Below, in pieces: positions 14,592-25,587 of a stretch of 64,000 nucleotides of DNA. Made by a program: the position numbers and the translations under genes. The notes beneath the pieces were generated by a model. That model worked only from the letters and a program-made list of their open reading frames with translations. It made no database searches and was not told where the DNA came from. Where the stretch lies: NCBI GenBank assembly GCA_963921795.1, contig OY997642.1, forward strand, positions 26,008,192 through 26,072,191. Reading direction: 5' to 3'. Each line of letters begins with the position of its first letter. Position 1 is the first letter of the stretch. The stretch comes from Nannobrachium achirus. Its lineage: Eukaryota; Chordata; Actinopteri; Myctophiformes; Myctophidae.

Positions 14592-15442
14592 CTCTCTGTA
14601 GTCCTGGTCCTTAAAACATGTATTAAAATGTTAAAACTAAAAACTCTGCAGGGAGCCATGGCATATTTTTTTCTCTCTGTGTTCTGTGGCCTTTCGAGTA
14701 GCAAAGATAATATACCTAGTCACCAGAGATGGTGTGGTTCAGAGACTTTCATGGTCTGTCTCATGTCAATCATCGCCTCTGCTCCGCCCCCCCCCCCCCC
14801 CCCTTAGCCCTGGCCCTCCCACCTTCTCCAAACACCCCACACCTGCCCTCATTGTATGTATAGTGCAGTAAGTGCAGTGATGTTTGCGAAAAGCTCCGGT
14901 AACACAGCAAAGGATATAGAACCTCACCCTCCCCTTGACGATGATGCGTACATCCAGAGGCCAATGAACTCACTTTTCTGAGCCTAATTATTTTAAAAAC
15001 TACAGATTACAGAAAACCATTGAATGTTGAAAGCTCAGTTTCTTTGTGTGTAATTGAGGTCAGGAAACATATAAAAAAAAAAGAAAATTTGATGTCTTAT
15101 TATGACCTTTAATAATGTATACTAACATATAGCTAGACACTATACAATCATCCTGTTTACTGTGTGCACCTCCCAAAAAGCAGAGGCAACTCCTAACTAC
15201 CAGCTAGGTCTGCAAACACGTGGTAAATGTTAAGGTCAACTTAAGGTCAAGAGAACAGGAATGAATTTCCAGGTGACATGTCAGTATAAGCCTTTGTTTT
15301 ATCTATCATATTTTTTGCTTTGCGGTGTTGTTGATAGCTTGATTAGAGAACGGATTTACTGTTATCAGGCTCTCACGGCATGGCTCTCATGTCTGTATAT
15401 TGTACCTGCAATTTTGTAAGTTGAATTGAGAATGTAGATCCT

Positions 15443-15792
15443 CAATGTTTCTCAAATGGGGGTATGTGTACCCCCAGGGGTACACAGAGGGGGTACTTGA
15501 GAGAAAACATTTATTTTACTGTAATGTTTAATGATAATACATTGATACATATGTGAACATGCTGCTTTGTGTAAAGCTTTAAACCAAATCAAGTGCGATG
15601 TTTTACTAGCAGAACTGTTACTGAATAGAAAACAATAGGCTGCTTATTTTTATTTCCAACATATTGACATAAAAACGGGACTGGACTTTTTTGGATGTCA
15701 ATATTTTCTAATCAAAATCTTGAAAAGGGGGCACTTGGATTCAGCAATCAGGAAAAGGGGGTACTGAAGCCGAAAAAGTTTGAGAACCACTG
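15443..15792. mobile_element. hAT-type MITE (350 bp)
   Basis: The left end CAATGTTTCTCAAATGGGGG and right end AAAAGTTTGAGAACCACTG are inverted, and GGGGGTAC blocks mirror each other near both ends. No clean 8-bp duplication was found. There is no hairpin cassette in this copy. Confidence 0.6.
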
Positions 15793-15826
15793 CTCTATAG
15801 CTATAAAATTATTTATTTTACACTGC

Positions 15827-15828
<2 letters not shown>

Positions 15829-15904
<76 letters not shown>
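15829..15904. repeat. (TG)n microsatellite
   Basis: About 38 perfect GT units. Confidence 0.97.
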
Positions 15905-15906
<2 letters not shown>

Positions 15907-16143
15907 CCAAGTACTGCTCAGTCTCTGCAGGGATAGCCAGTCTCTCTATCTGGAAGAGGCGATGCTTTGTCTATCCTTGAGTGGACATTTTCTTAGAGTA
16001 TAATCATTGCATTCCACATTATTATTCTGTATGTTAAACATACTGCATACTGCATCTGGTTTTGCCATCATTTGAAACCCTCTTCATAAATGTTTGGATC
16101 TGGCATGTTAATTGTTGTTGTAGATCCAAATAAAAGTATTCAA

Positions 16144-17270
<1,127 letters not shown>

Positions 17271-17292
17271 CGAAGGTTACGTATGTAACCAC

Positions 17293-17458
17293 GGTTATGT
17301 GAGCGATTGGATCACTCCAATATATGATAGTTCCTCCGCTAGGCGGAGCTACGAGCAGACTTACCGATGATTCCCGTGCAAAAGTACGGGAAGTGACGCG
17401 CGCGCGAGGCGGAGCCTCCGCATGCACTTTGCCCCGCGCGTCACTTCCTTCTTCCTCG
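17293..17458. repeat. DIRS left inverted terminal repeat
   Basis: It pairs with 23263-23431 in inverse orientation. The shared core starts at the GGTTATGT edge and continues through a CCTCCGCTAGGCGGAG palindrome, a GTGCAAAAGTACGGGAAGTG stretch and CG-rich sequence, to the CTTCCTCTTG/CTTCCTCGTG edge. The left copy differs in about four bases near its outer end (TGAGCGATTGG against TAGCGCTATATTGG). Confidence 0.9.
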
Positions 17459-17494
17459 TGCCCTTTCCGAGGCGCGATAGATCTCCGTAGCCAG

Positions 17495-17584
17495 ATTGGA
17501 GTGATCCAATCGCTCACATAACCGTGGTTACATACGTAACCTTCGTTATGTAGCGCTATATTGGATCACTCCAATATATGATAG
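17495..17584. repeat. DIRS internal complementary region (ICR)
   Basis: Bases 17495-17545 are a perfect 51-bp reverse complement of the left end (17271-17321). Bases 17544-17584 are a perfect 41-bp reverse complement of the right end (23391-23431). The two halves meet at a GTT trinucleotide, so the ICR is a copy of the two element ends joined. In the DIRS model it templates completion of the ends and the circular junction used by the recombinase. Confidence 0.9.
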
Positions 17585-17677
17585 TACACTACCAGATCAG
17601 TCGGCGATCTATCAAAATAAATTAACAAAATAAAACTAGGAGCTCAAGCCCTCCCCGTGGCCCGCTCCAAGTCCAAC

Positions 17678-18688
17678 TTACAAAGAGGTGCCCACTGTCT
17701 CCGCCGGAGCAGAGGCAACCTCCAGGACAGCTTGTTCCACACGATTCTCCGGAACCACATTGACCCGGTAGAACCTGGTGAATGTACCCGGCGACGCCCA
17801 ACTGGCTGAGGCACAGATTTCAGACAGGGGAACCCCCTTAAGCTGTGCCCAAGAAGTGGCCACACGCCGAATGGAGTGTGCCACTACCGCGGACGGCATA
17901 GTCTGTCCAGCCAAGTTGTACGCACAGGCAATGGTGTCAACAAGCCAATGTGAGAGTCTTTGCTTCGAGAGCCCTTGACCCAGGACTCTATCTCCATAGC
18001 AGACAAAGAGCTGATCAGTCAGCCTGATCGCTCTTGTTCTCTCGATATAAGCATCCAAAGCCCTTACCGGGCATAGGACGTGCGGAGTATTACCCAAACC
18101 GTCCACACCCAAGAAAGCCGACAGGTGTAGCGGTCGGTTCACATGTTCTATAGACAGCACCTTTGGCAGAAAAGAGGGATTGGGTCGCAAGGTGACGCCT
18201 GACTTGTCAGGTCTCATCCTCAGACACTCCTCACTCACCGAGAGTGCGTGGAGCTCACCGACCCTCTTAGCGGAAGTGACTGCCAATAGAAACGCCACCT
18301 TCAAGGAAAGGTGACGGAGAGAAGCAGTCCCCAGGGGCTCAAAGGGAGGCTTCTCAAGCGCAGAGAGCACCAAACTAAGGTCCCAGATGGGAACCTGAAG
18401 GGCTCTCACTGGGCGGAGGCGTCGCACTCCCTTCATGAAGTCTAACACCAGTTCATTCTTACCCAGCCGTCTGTCAGAATGGCATGCAGCGATAGCGGCA
18501 ACATACACCTTCAGTGTGTTGGCCGCCCTACCCTTATCTAGTAGCGACTGAAGAAACTGCACTACCACCTGCGTTTCACAGCGTTCAGGATCGGAGCCAT
18601 AGGTCTCGCACCAAGTGCAGAACAAGCGCCACTTATCCCGATACGACGCAACGGTAGAGGGGGCTCTAGAACCTGCCAATGTACGCAT
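17678..18688 (-). CDS. DIRS tyrosine recombinase (336 aa)
   Basis: The product starts MRTLAGSRAPSTVASYRDKW, a phage-integrase-like core-binding domain (SxxTxxxYxxxWxxFxxWC). The catalytic part follows, with Arg in AKRVGELHAL, HSIRR (HxxR) and the nucleophile Tyr in FTRFYRVNV. It integrates a circular dsDNA intermediate in place of a DDE integrase. The same frame is open upstream to 20182, but that part is a shadow of the RT/RNase H frame. The start at 18688 is 18 nt past the RT/RNase H stop; overlapping starts cannot be excluded. The coding sequence is intact. Confidence 0.85.
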   Translation of the reverse strand: MRTLAGSRAPSTVASYRDKWRLFCTWCETYGSDPERCETQVVVQFLQSLLDKGRAANTLKVYVAAIAACHSDRRLGKNELVLDFMKGVRRLRPVRALQVPIWDLSLVLSALEKPPFEPLGTASLRHLSLKVAFLLAVTSAKRVGELHALSVSEECLRMRPDKSGVTLRPNPSFLPKVLSIEHVNRPLHLSAFLGVDGLGNTPHVLCPVRALDAYIERTRAIRLTDQLFVCYGDRVLGQGLSKQRLSHWLVDTIACAYNLAGQTMPSAVVAHSIRRVATSWAQLKGVPLSEICASASWASPGTFTRFYRVNVVPENRVEQAVLEVASAPAETVGTSL

Positions 18689-18705
18689 AACCCCCTCCCC
18701 CAGTC

Positions 18706-20879
18706 CTAAACCTGACCACCTACGCCTCTCAGGGGCCAGGCCCATAGCTGGAGGTGATTGGGACGTGGATGCCAAAGGGTTCCCTGAGCCTGTGACAGCA
18801 GGTCGGGCCTCAGAGGCAACTTCCACGGCGTTCCCGAGACCAGAGACAGCAGCATGCTGAACCAAGGGCGTCTCGGCCACAATGGGGCTATCAGGAGCAA
18901 CTGATGATCCCACTCCTTGACCCTGTCCAGCGTTGCCTGGATCAGAGGAAACGGGGGGAAAGCATAAAGCAACGTCAGAGGCCAGTCGTGAGACAGGGCG
19001 TCTAGGCCCAGAGGTCCCGGAGGACTCGTCAATGAGAACCACCTGGGGCAGTGAGCGTTCTCCCGGGAGGCAAACAGATCTACCTGTGCCCTCCCAAACC
19101 TGTCCCACAGCTGTTGCACGACCTGAGGGTGGAGACGCCAGTCCCCCTCTCGCGGTCCGTCTCTTGACAGCATGTCTGCCGCGGAGTTCAAGACTCCCGG
19201 GACATGCGCAGCCCGGAGAGACAGGAAGTGGGTATGAGCCCAAACCAAGAGCTCCTTCGTCATCTCGTGGAGATGACGGGACCTCAATCCCCCCTGATGG
19301 TTGATATAGGCCACAACCGTGGTGCTGTCCGATCGCACCAGAACGTGCCGACCGTCCAGGTAGGGTAGAAAACGCCGCAGAGCCAGGCACACAGCCCTGA
19401 ACTCCAGAACGTTTATGTGCCGTCGAGACCATGGCGGATCCCAGCGGCCGCTGGCCGCCATGCCTCTGTACACCGCCCCCCAACCCATCGGAGAAGCATC
19501 TGTGCACACCAGTTCCCTGCGTGTCATCCTGCTGAGCGTAACTCCTGTCTCCAAGAAGGAGCGAGAACGCCACCGGGTTAGAGCTAGTACACACTTCCGC
19601 GTCACTGAAAGACGGCGGTGTCTGTGTCGCCGTGGATGCAGCTTGTGGGCGTTGAACCAACGCTGCAACGGCCGGAGATGAAGAAGACCTAAGGGGACCA
19701 ACGACGAGGCCGATGTCAGCAGACCCAGCAGTCGTTGGCAACCCTTGACAGATACTGTACGGCCTAGCCGAAACCTGCGGATAAAGGCCATAATCTTGTC
19801 GACCCTCCTGCTGGGCAGACTCGCTTTCATAATTGACGAGTCTATAGTCATCCCTATGAAGACTACCCTCTGTGAAGGGGACAACCGACTCTTTTTCTCG
19901 TTCAGGACTAACCCCAACTCCTGTATATGTTTCAACAGGAAGCTGGTGTCCTTGGCAACCTGCTCCCTGGTCTGAGCACAGACCAACCAGTCGTCCAGGT
20001 AGTTTAAAACCTGAATGCCTAGTGAAGACAGCGGTGCCAGAACCGCGTCCATGCATTTTGTGAATGTGCGTGGTGATAGAGAGAGACCGAAGGGAAGTAC
20101 CTGATATTCGTAGGCCTCTCCCTCGAAGGCAATCGGAGATATTTCCAGTGACACCGATGGATGGGCACATGGAAATATGCATCCTTTAGATCCAGCGTGG
20201 TGAACCATAGCCCCTGGGACATGGCTTGCAGCACTCGAGCCGGGGACAGCATCTTGAATGTCAGGTTCTTCAAACAGCGATTGAACATGCGCAGGTCCAG
20301 AACGGGACGGTAACCACCGTCCTTCTTTGGAACGATGAAGTACCTGGAGTAGAACCCATCCAGCTGTTCTGAAGGCTCTAACTTCCTGATCGCTCTTTTG
20401 GCGATAAGAGAGGTGATCTCCCGCCGGAGAACCACCCGTTTTGCAGGATCGGACACAGTAGTTATTCGCATGCCCCTGAAGGGCGGCGGCCGACAACGGA
20501 ATTGGAGTTTGTACCCCCTTAGGACTGTGTCCAACACCCAAGGGGACCCCACACGCTCCTCCCAGTTTGCCCTTTGGGCCTGGGAGAAGCGCCCGAAGTC
20601 GGCCGCTTGGCAGTCAGGTAGACTGCCCGCGGCCGGGGTTCTTCCCTGAGGATTGACCCCGTCCGGCAGAGGGGCCTCCACGCCCCTTATGCCCTTTGTA
20701 GTGTTTCTTCCCCCGTCCTTGGCCCCCTTGCCACTGCCCCTGGGGCTGGGCTTGGAACCTGGGCTGGGCCTGGTGGGGCTGCTGATAGACAGGACCAAGG
20801 CGCTGCTGCATGTGGGCAGAGAGCCCTTGGTTCGGATGTGACCACTGCCTCTTGGGGGCAGGCTTTGAGCGTGTGTCAC
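18706..20879 (-). pseudogene. DIRS reverse transcriptase-RNase H(-methylase-like) ORF with one frameshift
   Basis: RT motifs are spread over two frames. 20879-20131 encodes YFIVPKKDGGYRPVLDLR and LDLKDAYFHVPI. The next frame, from about 20131 to 18706, encodes YQVLPFGLSLSPRTF, the catalytic NYLDDWL, an RNase H domain (CTDASPMGWGA, NVLEFRAV, RSDSTTVVAYINHQGG, NSAADMLSR) and a C-terminal VDLFASRENAHCPRWFS/PPFP region as in the DIRS methylase-like domain. The switch between frames falls in a short stretch near 20128-20135 and fits a single-base deletion, so this copy probably cannot make full-length RT; a sequence error is possible. The product would be cytoplasmic/VLP-associated in active elements. 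Confidence 0.85.
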
Positions 20880-22206
20880 CTGCGAACTTCTTTAGGATAT
20901 CCCTGTCCCTGCGCAGACTCTCTGTCTGACGTAGTATGTCATCCACCCCACTGCCAAAGGTAATCCCCGGCGTGAAGGGGAGCTCACAGAAAGACTTCCT
21001 TACATGCTCAGGAAGTTCCTTTGACTGGTTCGCCCAGATATGGCGGCGCGAAGCCACCACTGAGGCCACTGCCTGGCCGTTGGCTCGCACCAACTCCGAC
21101 TGCAGAAGGCCGAGCAGCCTGGACACCTCCACTGCTTCGTCCGTCCGGTCCTGGGTGCCACCTTGGAGCGTAGGGATCAATTGCGCCAGGTAGGAGCCCA
21201 GCAGCATGGCTGCATTATTAAGGCGAGCCATGATAGTGACGACACCAAAGGTGCTGCCAAGAAGCTGGTCACTGGTTTTGTCAAGACCAGGTCGTAGCTG
21301 AGGGCCCTTGCTACCTATGATCTCAGCATCATTGAGGAAGGTAGCTGCCACTACGTGATCCATAGCAGGGTATGCAGCAATCCCCATGGAGTCCTGGTCA
21401 GCCATGTGTGTCCATGGAGCTGTCTCCCTGGAGGGCCGGAAGCGCTTCCGAGAGGCAGCCGTGACCTGCATCCTCGCCCAGCTCTCGCGGAATGCAACCG
21501 CAAACTGGGGACACATAGGGATCTGTACTTTGTCGCCTTCGGGATCCGACAATTCAAGGCTCAGAGAAGCCGCTATCCTCTCCAGGAGGAGGCGCAGAGC
21601 CTCAGATGCTGACGGCGGCTCATCTGAGCCAGCAGAGCCAGCATGAGAGGGGGCCACTGAACCAGCAGCAGAAGGCTCGTCCTGGTAACCAGATGTGCTC
21701 TCCTCAAAATCCATCTCATCCGGGGCGTGAATGGAGAGAACATCCTCCTCATCGCCACAGTCCAGAAAGTCCACTTCTTGGCGTAGGTTTTGTGCTTTAC
21801 GCTCAAGCGTGTCTAGCTCATCGCTTTTACGGCGTTTGGAAGGCGGAGCCCCCAAAGCAGCCGAAGGCGTTCCCCGGTGGGTACGTCGCGTGCGATGCCG
21901 GGAACCCCCACCCCCTTGGGGAATCTGCCAAAAGTCCACCTTACCCGGAGGTGACTGGTGACGCCGCACCGTACCGGAAGGAGGCAGGCAGCCGTCATCT
22001 GGTGGGGACATATTTTCCACAGCCTCTAACCGGGCTGCGCACAACCTTTCTCCAAGCAGGTAGCAGGCCTGGCAGCGCATGGGATCTGTTACTGCCACAC
22101 GTGCATGGTCCACCCCCAAACAGCAAATACAGACACGGTGCCCATCCCCGACGGGCATCGGTCCTTTGCATGAGGCACAGCTAAAAGCCATACTGCAATT
22201 AGACAC
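20614..22206 (-). CDS. DIRS gag-like ORF1 (530 aa)
   Basis: This is the first ORF of the element. A Cys/His-rich N-terminus (CASC..., CICC, CQAC within about 50 residues) looks like a zinc-binding knuckle. Next come a Ser/acidic linker, a central region with a SQLIPTLQGG-like helix segment, and a basic Gln/Gly-rich C-terminus (QGQWQGGQGRGKKHYKGHKGRGG region) suited to RNA binding. Length and position match DIRS ORF1 gag-like proteins. A second Met (MAFSC) lies five codons in and may be the true start. Its 3' end overlaps the RT ORF in another frame by about 266 nt. Confidence 0.75.
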   Translation of the reverse strand: MSNCSMAFSCASCKGPMPVGDGHRVCICCLGVDHARVAVTDPMRCQACYLLGERLCAARLEAVENMSPPDDGCLPPSGTVRRHQSPPGKVDFWQIPQGGGGSRHRTRRTHRGTPSAALGAPPSKRRKSDELDTLERKAQNLRQEVDFLDCGDEEDVLSIHAPDEMDFEESTSGYQDEPSAAGSVAPSHAGSAGSDEPPSASEALRLLLERIAASLSLELSDPEGDKVQIPMCPQFAVAFRESWARMQVTAASRKRFRPSRETAPWTHMADQDSMGIAAYPAMDHVVAATFLNDAEIIGSKGPQLRPGLDKTSDQLLGSTFGVVTIMARLNNAAMLLGSYLAQLIPTLQGGTQDRTDEAVEVSRLLGLLQSELVRANGQAVASVVASRRHIWANQSKELPEHVRKSFCELPFTPGITFGSGVDDILRQTESLRRDRDILKKFAGDTRSKPAPKRQWSHPNQGLSAHMQQRLGPVYQQPHQAQPRFQAQPQGQWQGGQGRGKKHYKGHKGRGGPSAGRGQSSGKNPGRGQST

Positions 22207-23262
22207 ACCGCTCAGTAGCCCTTGGCTCTAACGGGCGATCTATAGGACAGACAGAATATATATATATATAATATAATATATATACTGCAATACATACAAA
22301 CCCAATCACACACTGTTTATTAGCCCTTGGCTTTATACAGGGTGATGTAGAACAGGACTAATATGTATATATATATATAATATAAAAATATCTATACTAT
22401 ATATAAACAAGCTGTGTATAAACCCAATCACACACTGTTTATTAGCCCTTGGCTTTATACAGGGTGAACCTGATATCTATATATGTATCTAAATAAAAAT
22501 ACTATATATAAACAAGATGGGTATAACCTAATCACACATCGTTTATTAGCCCTTGGCTTTATACAGGGTGATGTAGGACAGGACAAAAATTATATACTTT
22601 CAATGTGTGTGTGCTTGGTGACTGAAGGGAACAGTAGACTGAGTCAATCTCAAGTCGTGCTTGTGAAAAGTAAAGTACTGCAAACTACTGAGTAAGTTCA
22701 GCTGTATGCTTTGTGTACTGTGTGTCCTGTAGATTTTGTCGACTTTACTCGCCTTGCCCGTTAAGAGTTAACTCAAAACAGCTGCTCACCCTGGAGCGCG
22801 AGTGACAGACGGAGGAGAGAACGCAACTTAGCGTCACGTTTCCCCTTGGGAGGCAAAGCAATTAGCGGCCCAGCCAGCTAGTTAGCTTCCTCCACTACCG
22901 TCTAGGGAAGGCGCCGTTCCCAAACTAATACCGGGAGGGACCGGTAAACAAAAGACAGACAAAAGACAACTAGTCAAATAAGGGCAACCCTCTTAGCGCC
23001 GCGATGCGAGACGACTGACTCGCACCGCCGTAACACGGTGAATGGGACTCTTGTTTTTAGCCTTAGCTTAACAAAACACAGAGACAAACCCCTTGTCGAA
23101 AGAGGCACAGCAGCCAATCCGAAAGGGGCGACAAGGGAGGCAAACTCAACGGAGGGGCCAGCCAGCAAGCCAGCTAGCTACTCCTTGCGAGATATAGCTT
23201 CCCACGGTAAACACAGAGCTCTTACCAAAAGCGTCCACTCTCTATAGCCGCCGAGGAAAGAC
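22207..23262 (-). other. DIRS 5' leader with tandem repeats
   Basis: The leader lies between the right ITR and the gag-like ORF. Three copies (about 22301-22360, 22423-22470, 22527-22584) plus a partial fourth near 22214 share a TTTATTAGCCCTTGGCTTTA core. They are spaced 104-122 bp apart and separated by (TA)-rich spacers. Subterminal repeats of this kind may be promoter modules. No long ORF is present. Confidence 0.7.
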
Positions 23263-23431
23263 AAGAGGAAGAAGGAAGTGACGCGCGGGGCAAAGTGCAT
23301 GCGGAGGCTCCGCCTCGCGCGCGCGTCACTTCCCGTACTTTTGCACGGGAATCATCGGTAAGTCTGCTCGTAGCTCCGCCTAGCGGAGGAACTATCATAT
23401 ATTGGAGTGATCCAATATAGCGCTACATAAC
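23263..23431. repeat. DIRS right inverted terminal repeat
   Basis: This is the reverse complement of the left ITR and ends ...GCGCTACATAAC at the outer edge. In element orientation it is the 5' end, and the promoter is expected in or next to it. The outer 41 bp are repeated in inverse orientation in the internal complementary region. Confidence 0.9.
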
Positions 23432-23799
23432 CATACTAACTCTCTAAGACTCTCTAAGATTATGTTCAACTGTTGTTTTTATACATTCTTATATCATATG
23501 GTTTTGGAGGTAGATAATCATTACCTTTTCCTTCATTTGGCCTGAAAACATTTCAACTCGTATCCTATTAATAGCTGTTATAAATACAATCTTTTTTTGC
23601 ATATGTGTGAGACAAAATCACTTTTTTTTTGTGAAGTTCCCTTTTAAGTTTTGTTTCTATTTTCAGCATAGTTGCCTAAACAGCCTATAGCATGGCACGC
23701 CTATTTATAGCTTGATTGTGATCAATCACACATATGTTAAAGTCTTTGATCTACAGGACTAGAGATCTACCGATACCATTTGTTACATTTGTAACTCAA

Positions 23800-24090
23800 A
23801 TATTTGCTTCTGGGGGGGTCAATGGGACAACATATATTTTGAGATGTGGGTCCATGGCCAAATACATGTAATTTTGGGGGTCCTTGACGTGAAAAAGGAG
23901 CACCACTGACATTGAAGATCTTAGAAGGATTTAGAAGACATTTATAGAATCAGGTCAACAATATTCAAAGACTTTTTGACAAATTTTCATGATTTTCCCA
24001 AAAAAATAGCAGATCTACAAGCTTGCAGCGTGGCACTCGGTGCCGTGCTGTGAGCTTGTATATCTGCTATTTTTCAATAGATAAAGCATA
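23800..24090. mobile_element. partial copy of the CAGGGGTGTC hAT composite MITE
   Basis: The sequence parallels 6360-6645. A GCTTC-G-run-GTC segment is followed by the FATGGCCAAATAC-like nucleotide block, GAGCACCACTG, a CTTAGAAGGATTT block, and then a full hairpin (23999-24078) with TTTTTCAATAG. The outer CAGGGGTGTC ends are not found, so it is truncated at both sides. Confidence 0.7.
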
Positions 24091-25013
24091 AAATAAAAGT
24101 GGTTCAAATCTAAAGTGACACAGATTTGCATTCCAGGTCTTAATGGTGGAGTTCAACTGTTGGGCATAGTGATTGTGATTGCACTAAATCTGCAACGAGA
24201 CAGATGCATGTGAATATACCATACAGTACATACATGAATGCACTTGAAGGTAGAACAATAGAGGTATGTGACTGATTACATGTGTTGAGGCTGCCCTCTT
24301 TTGTACCGCAAGTACAGTATAAGCCATATGGGAAAGACATCTATAGGCCTTAGTTTTGAAGCAATCAACTTAAGAAAAGATGGTAAAAAATAACTGGAAG
24401 AGCACAAGGGGATTTGCTGTTGGATAATAAGGGGTCATTTTCAGTTTCACAAGCAAAAAATTGTTGCTCACAAGTTATTTCTTCGTTTCTGGCTTCTAGA
24501 TTTGGAACTGAGAGAGTTGTTCATGTCGACAACATTTAATTGTTCTAGTTATACAGTATAGGGATGTATATCCCTAGGTACAGTAGGGTTCATTGAAATG
24601 CTGATTTTGGCAGGCCACGCCCTCTAGAATAGGTATATCTAAGCTATAGGAATATGAAAAATTATGTTTTAATATACATTTCAAAATATAATGGCTACCT
24701 GAAACTCATTTATTCAAAATGTCATAAATTACGATGTATGTCATCCTCAAGTTGTGCATTTGAATAGATTCTCTACTAATGTGTTTGTTTCCTAAATAGT
24801 GGAGTTTTCAAGTTGGATGTAAAGTCTTGTAAACATAATAGCCTCTACAAAACAATTACAAAATTAAAATACAATTCTGGAATGTGTGTGGCATGCGATG
24901 AGAAGCACAATTCCGTTCGACGATGAAATGGCCCCCTTTGCATTTATAGGTGGTATTCTATTTTAGTTGCACTTAACAGGCCTGCTGACGAGCATTTATC
25001 ACGTCTCTTTCAG
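24091..25013. other. jcad upstream sequence, no gene
   Basis: AT-rich; it ends at the probable acceptor before the first coding exon. Confidence 0.5.
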
Positions 25014-25183
25014 TGATGGCCTCTGCTGAGCAGCCGTGCACCAGCTTCCACCAGCAGCACAGCGCATAAGGCAGACACACACACAACTTTGCCCCTGTGC
25101 CCTCGGAAGCGTGCGAGAGGAGAGACAGAGAAAAAGAGAGTGAGAAAAAGAGAGAGAGCGAGAGGGAGAGAGACACACGCGCC
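25014..25183 (+). other. jcad: jcad 5' UTR segment adjoining the start codon
   Basis: This lies between a good 3' splice site (pyrimidine tract then CAG at 25011-25013) and ATG 25184. It has a GA-rich simple tract (about 25121-25172) immediately upstream of the start. I infer it is the untranslated part of the first coding exon. Confidence 0.5.
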
Positions 25184-25587
25184 ATGTACAGCGTCGAGGA
25201 CCTCCTCATTTCGCATGGATACAAATTGCCCAAGAGCAGCAGCAGCAGCAGTAGTGGCCCACCCTCTGCCACGCCTTACGACAAGCGTCCCACCGACTGC
25301 CAGCGCGAGCTGGTCGTGGACAACAGGGCCGGCCGCGAGCTGGTCGTGGACAACAGGGACGACCGTGGGGGGACGCTGAACGGGTACGAGGCCGACCGGG
25401 GGCCTCCCTCGTCCCTGGCCAGGGTTTACGGCAGCAGGCATGCACTCCTGGCTAAGGGCTACCCCCACGCCCTCGCCGCTGACAATGACAGCAGGGAGAG
25501 GTTCCTACTACGGAGGAAAGCAGAAGCCGGGATCGGTAACCTAGGTGACACACAGCCCCTGGGTGATTCTCTCGCCACGGATAGTGG
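25184..25587 (+). CDS. jcad: jcad coding exon 1
   Basis: The exon runs from ATG 25184 to a donor GG|GTGAGT at 25588, leaving phase 2. It encodes 134 residues plus two bases of a Gly codon. It contains a poly-Ser run (about residues 18-24) and a short tandem duplication of RELVVDN. A 5' acceptor (CTCTTTCAG, ending 25013) suggests the exon begins at 25014 with 170 nt of 5' UTR that includes an AG-rich tract. Confidence 0.88.

Larger units (their letters stand above)
12917..15442. other. intergenic or intronic, no gene
   Basis: Contains a possible minus-strand SINE fragment around 13035-13110 (reverse of a CTTGAGCAAC block), one hairpin remnant, one palindrome and a C run at 14787-14804. No exon supported. 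Confidence 0.45.
17271..23431 (-). mobile_element. DIRS-type tyrosine-recombinase retrotransposon, near full length (about 6.2 kb)
   Basis: The element reads on the minus strand: right ITR, leader with tandem repeats, gag-like ORF, RT/RNase H ORF, tyrosine recombinase ORF, internal complementary region, left ITR. Terminal repeats are inverted (about 17293-17458 against 23263-23431), not direct. The segment 17495-17584 is complementary to the outer edges of both ends, which is the diagnostic DIRS1-group circular-junction structure and separates it from Ngaro elements with split direct repeats. All three ORFs are long and the ITRs are nearly identical, so the insertion looks young. One frameshift in the RT ORF is the only clear lesion. 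No target-site duplication is expected for this mechanism and none is seen. Confidence 0.92.

Noticed and set aside
18689-20182. Upstream extension of the DIRS recombinase ORF to 834 aa
   Set aside because: This part overlaps the conserved RT/RNase H frame and has no recombinase motifs, so it is an open shadow frame.
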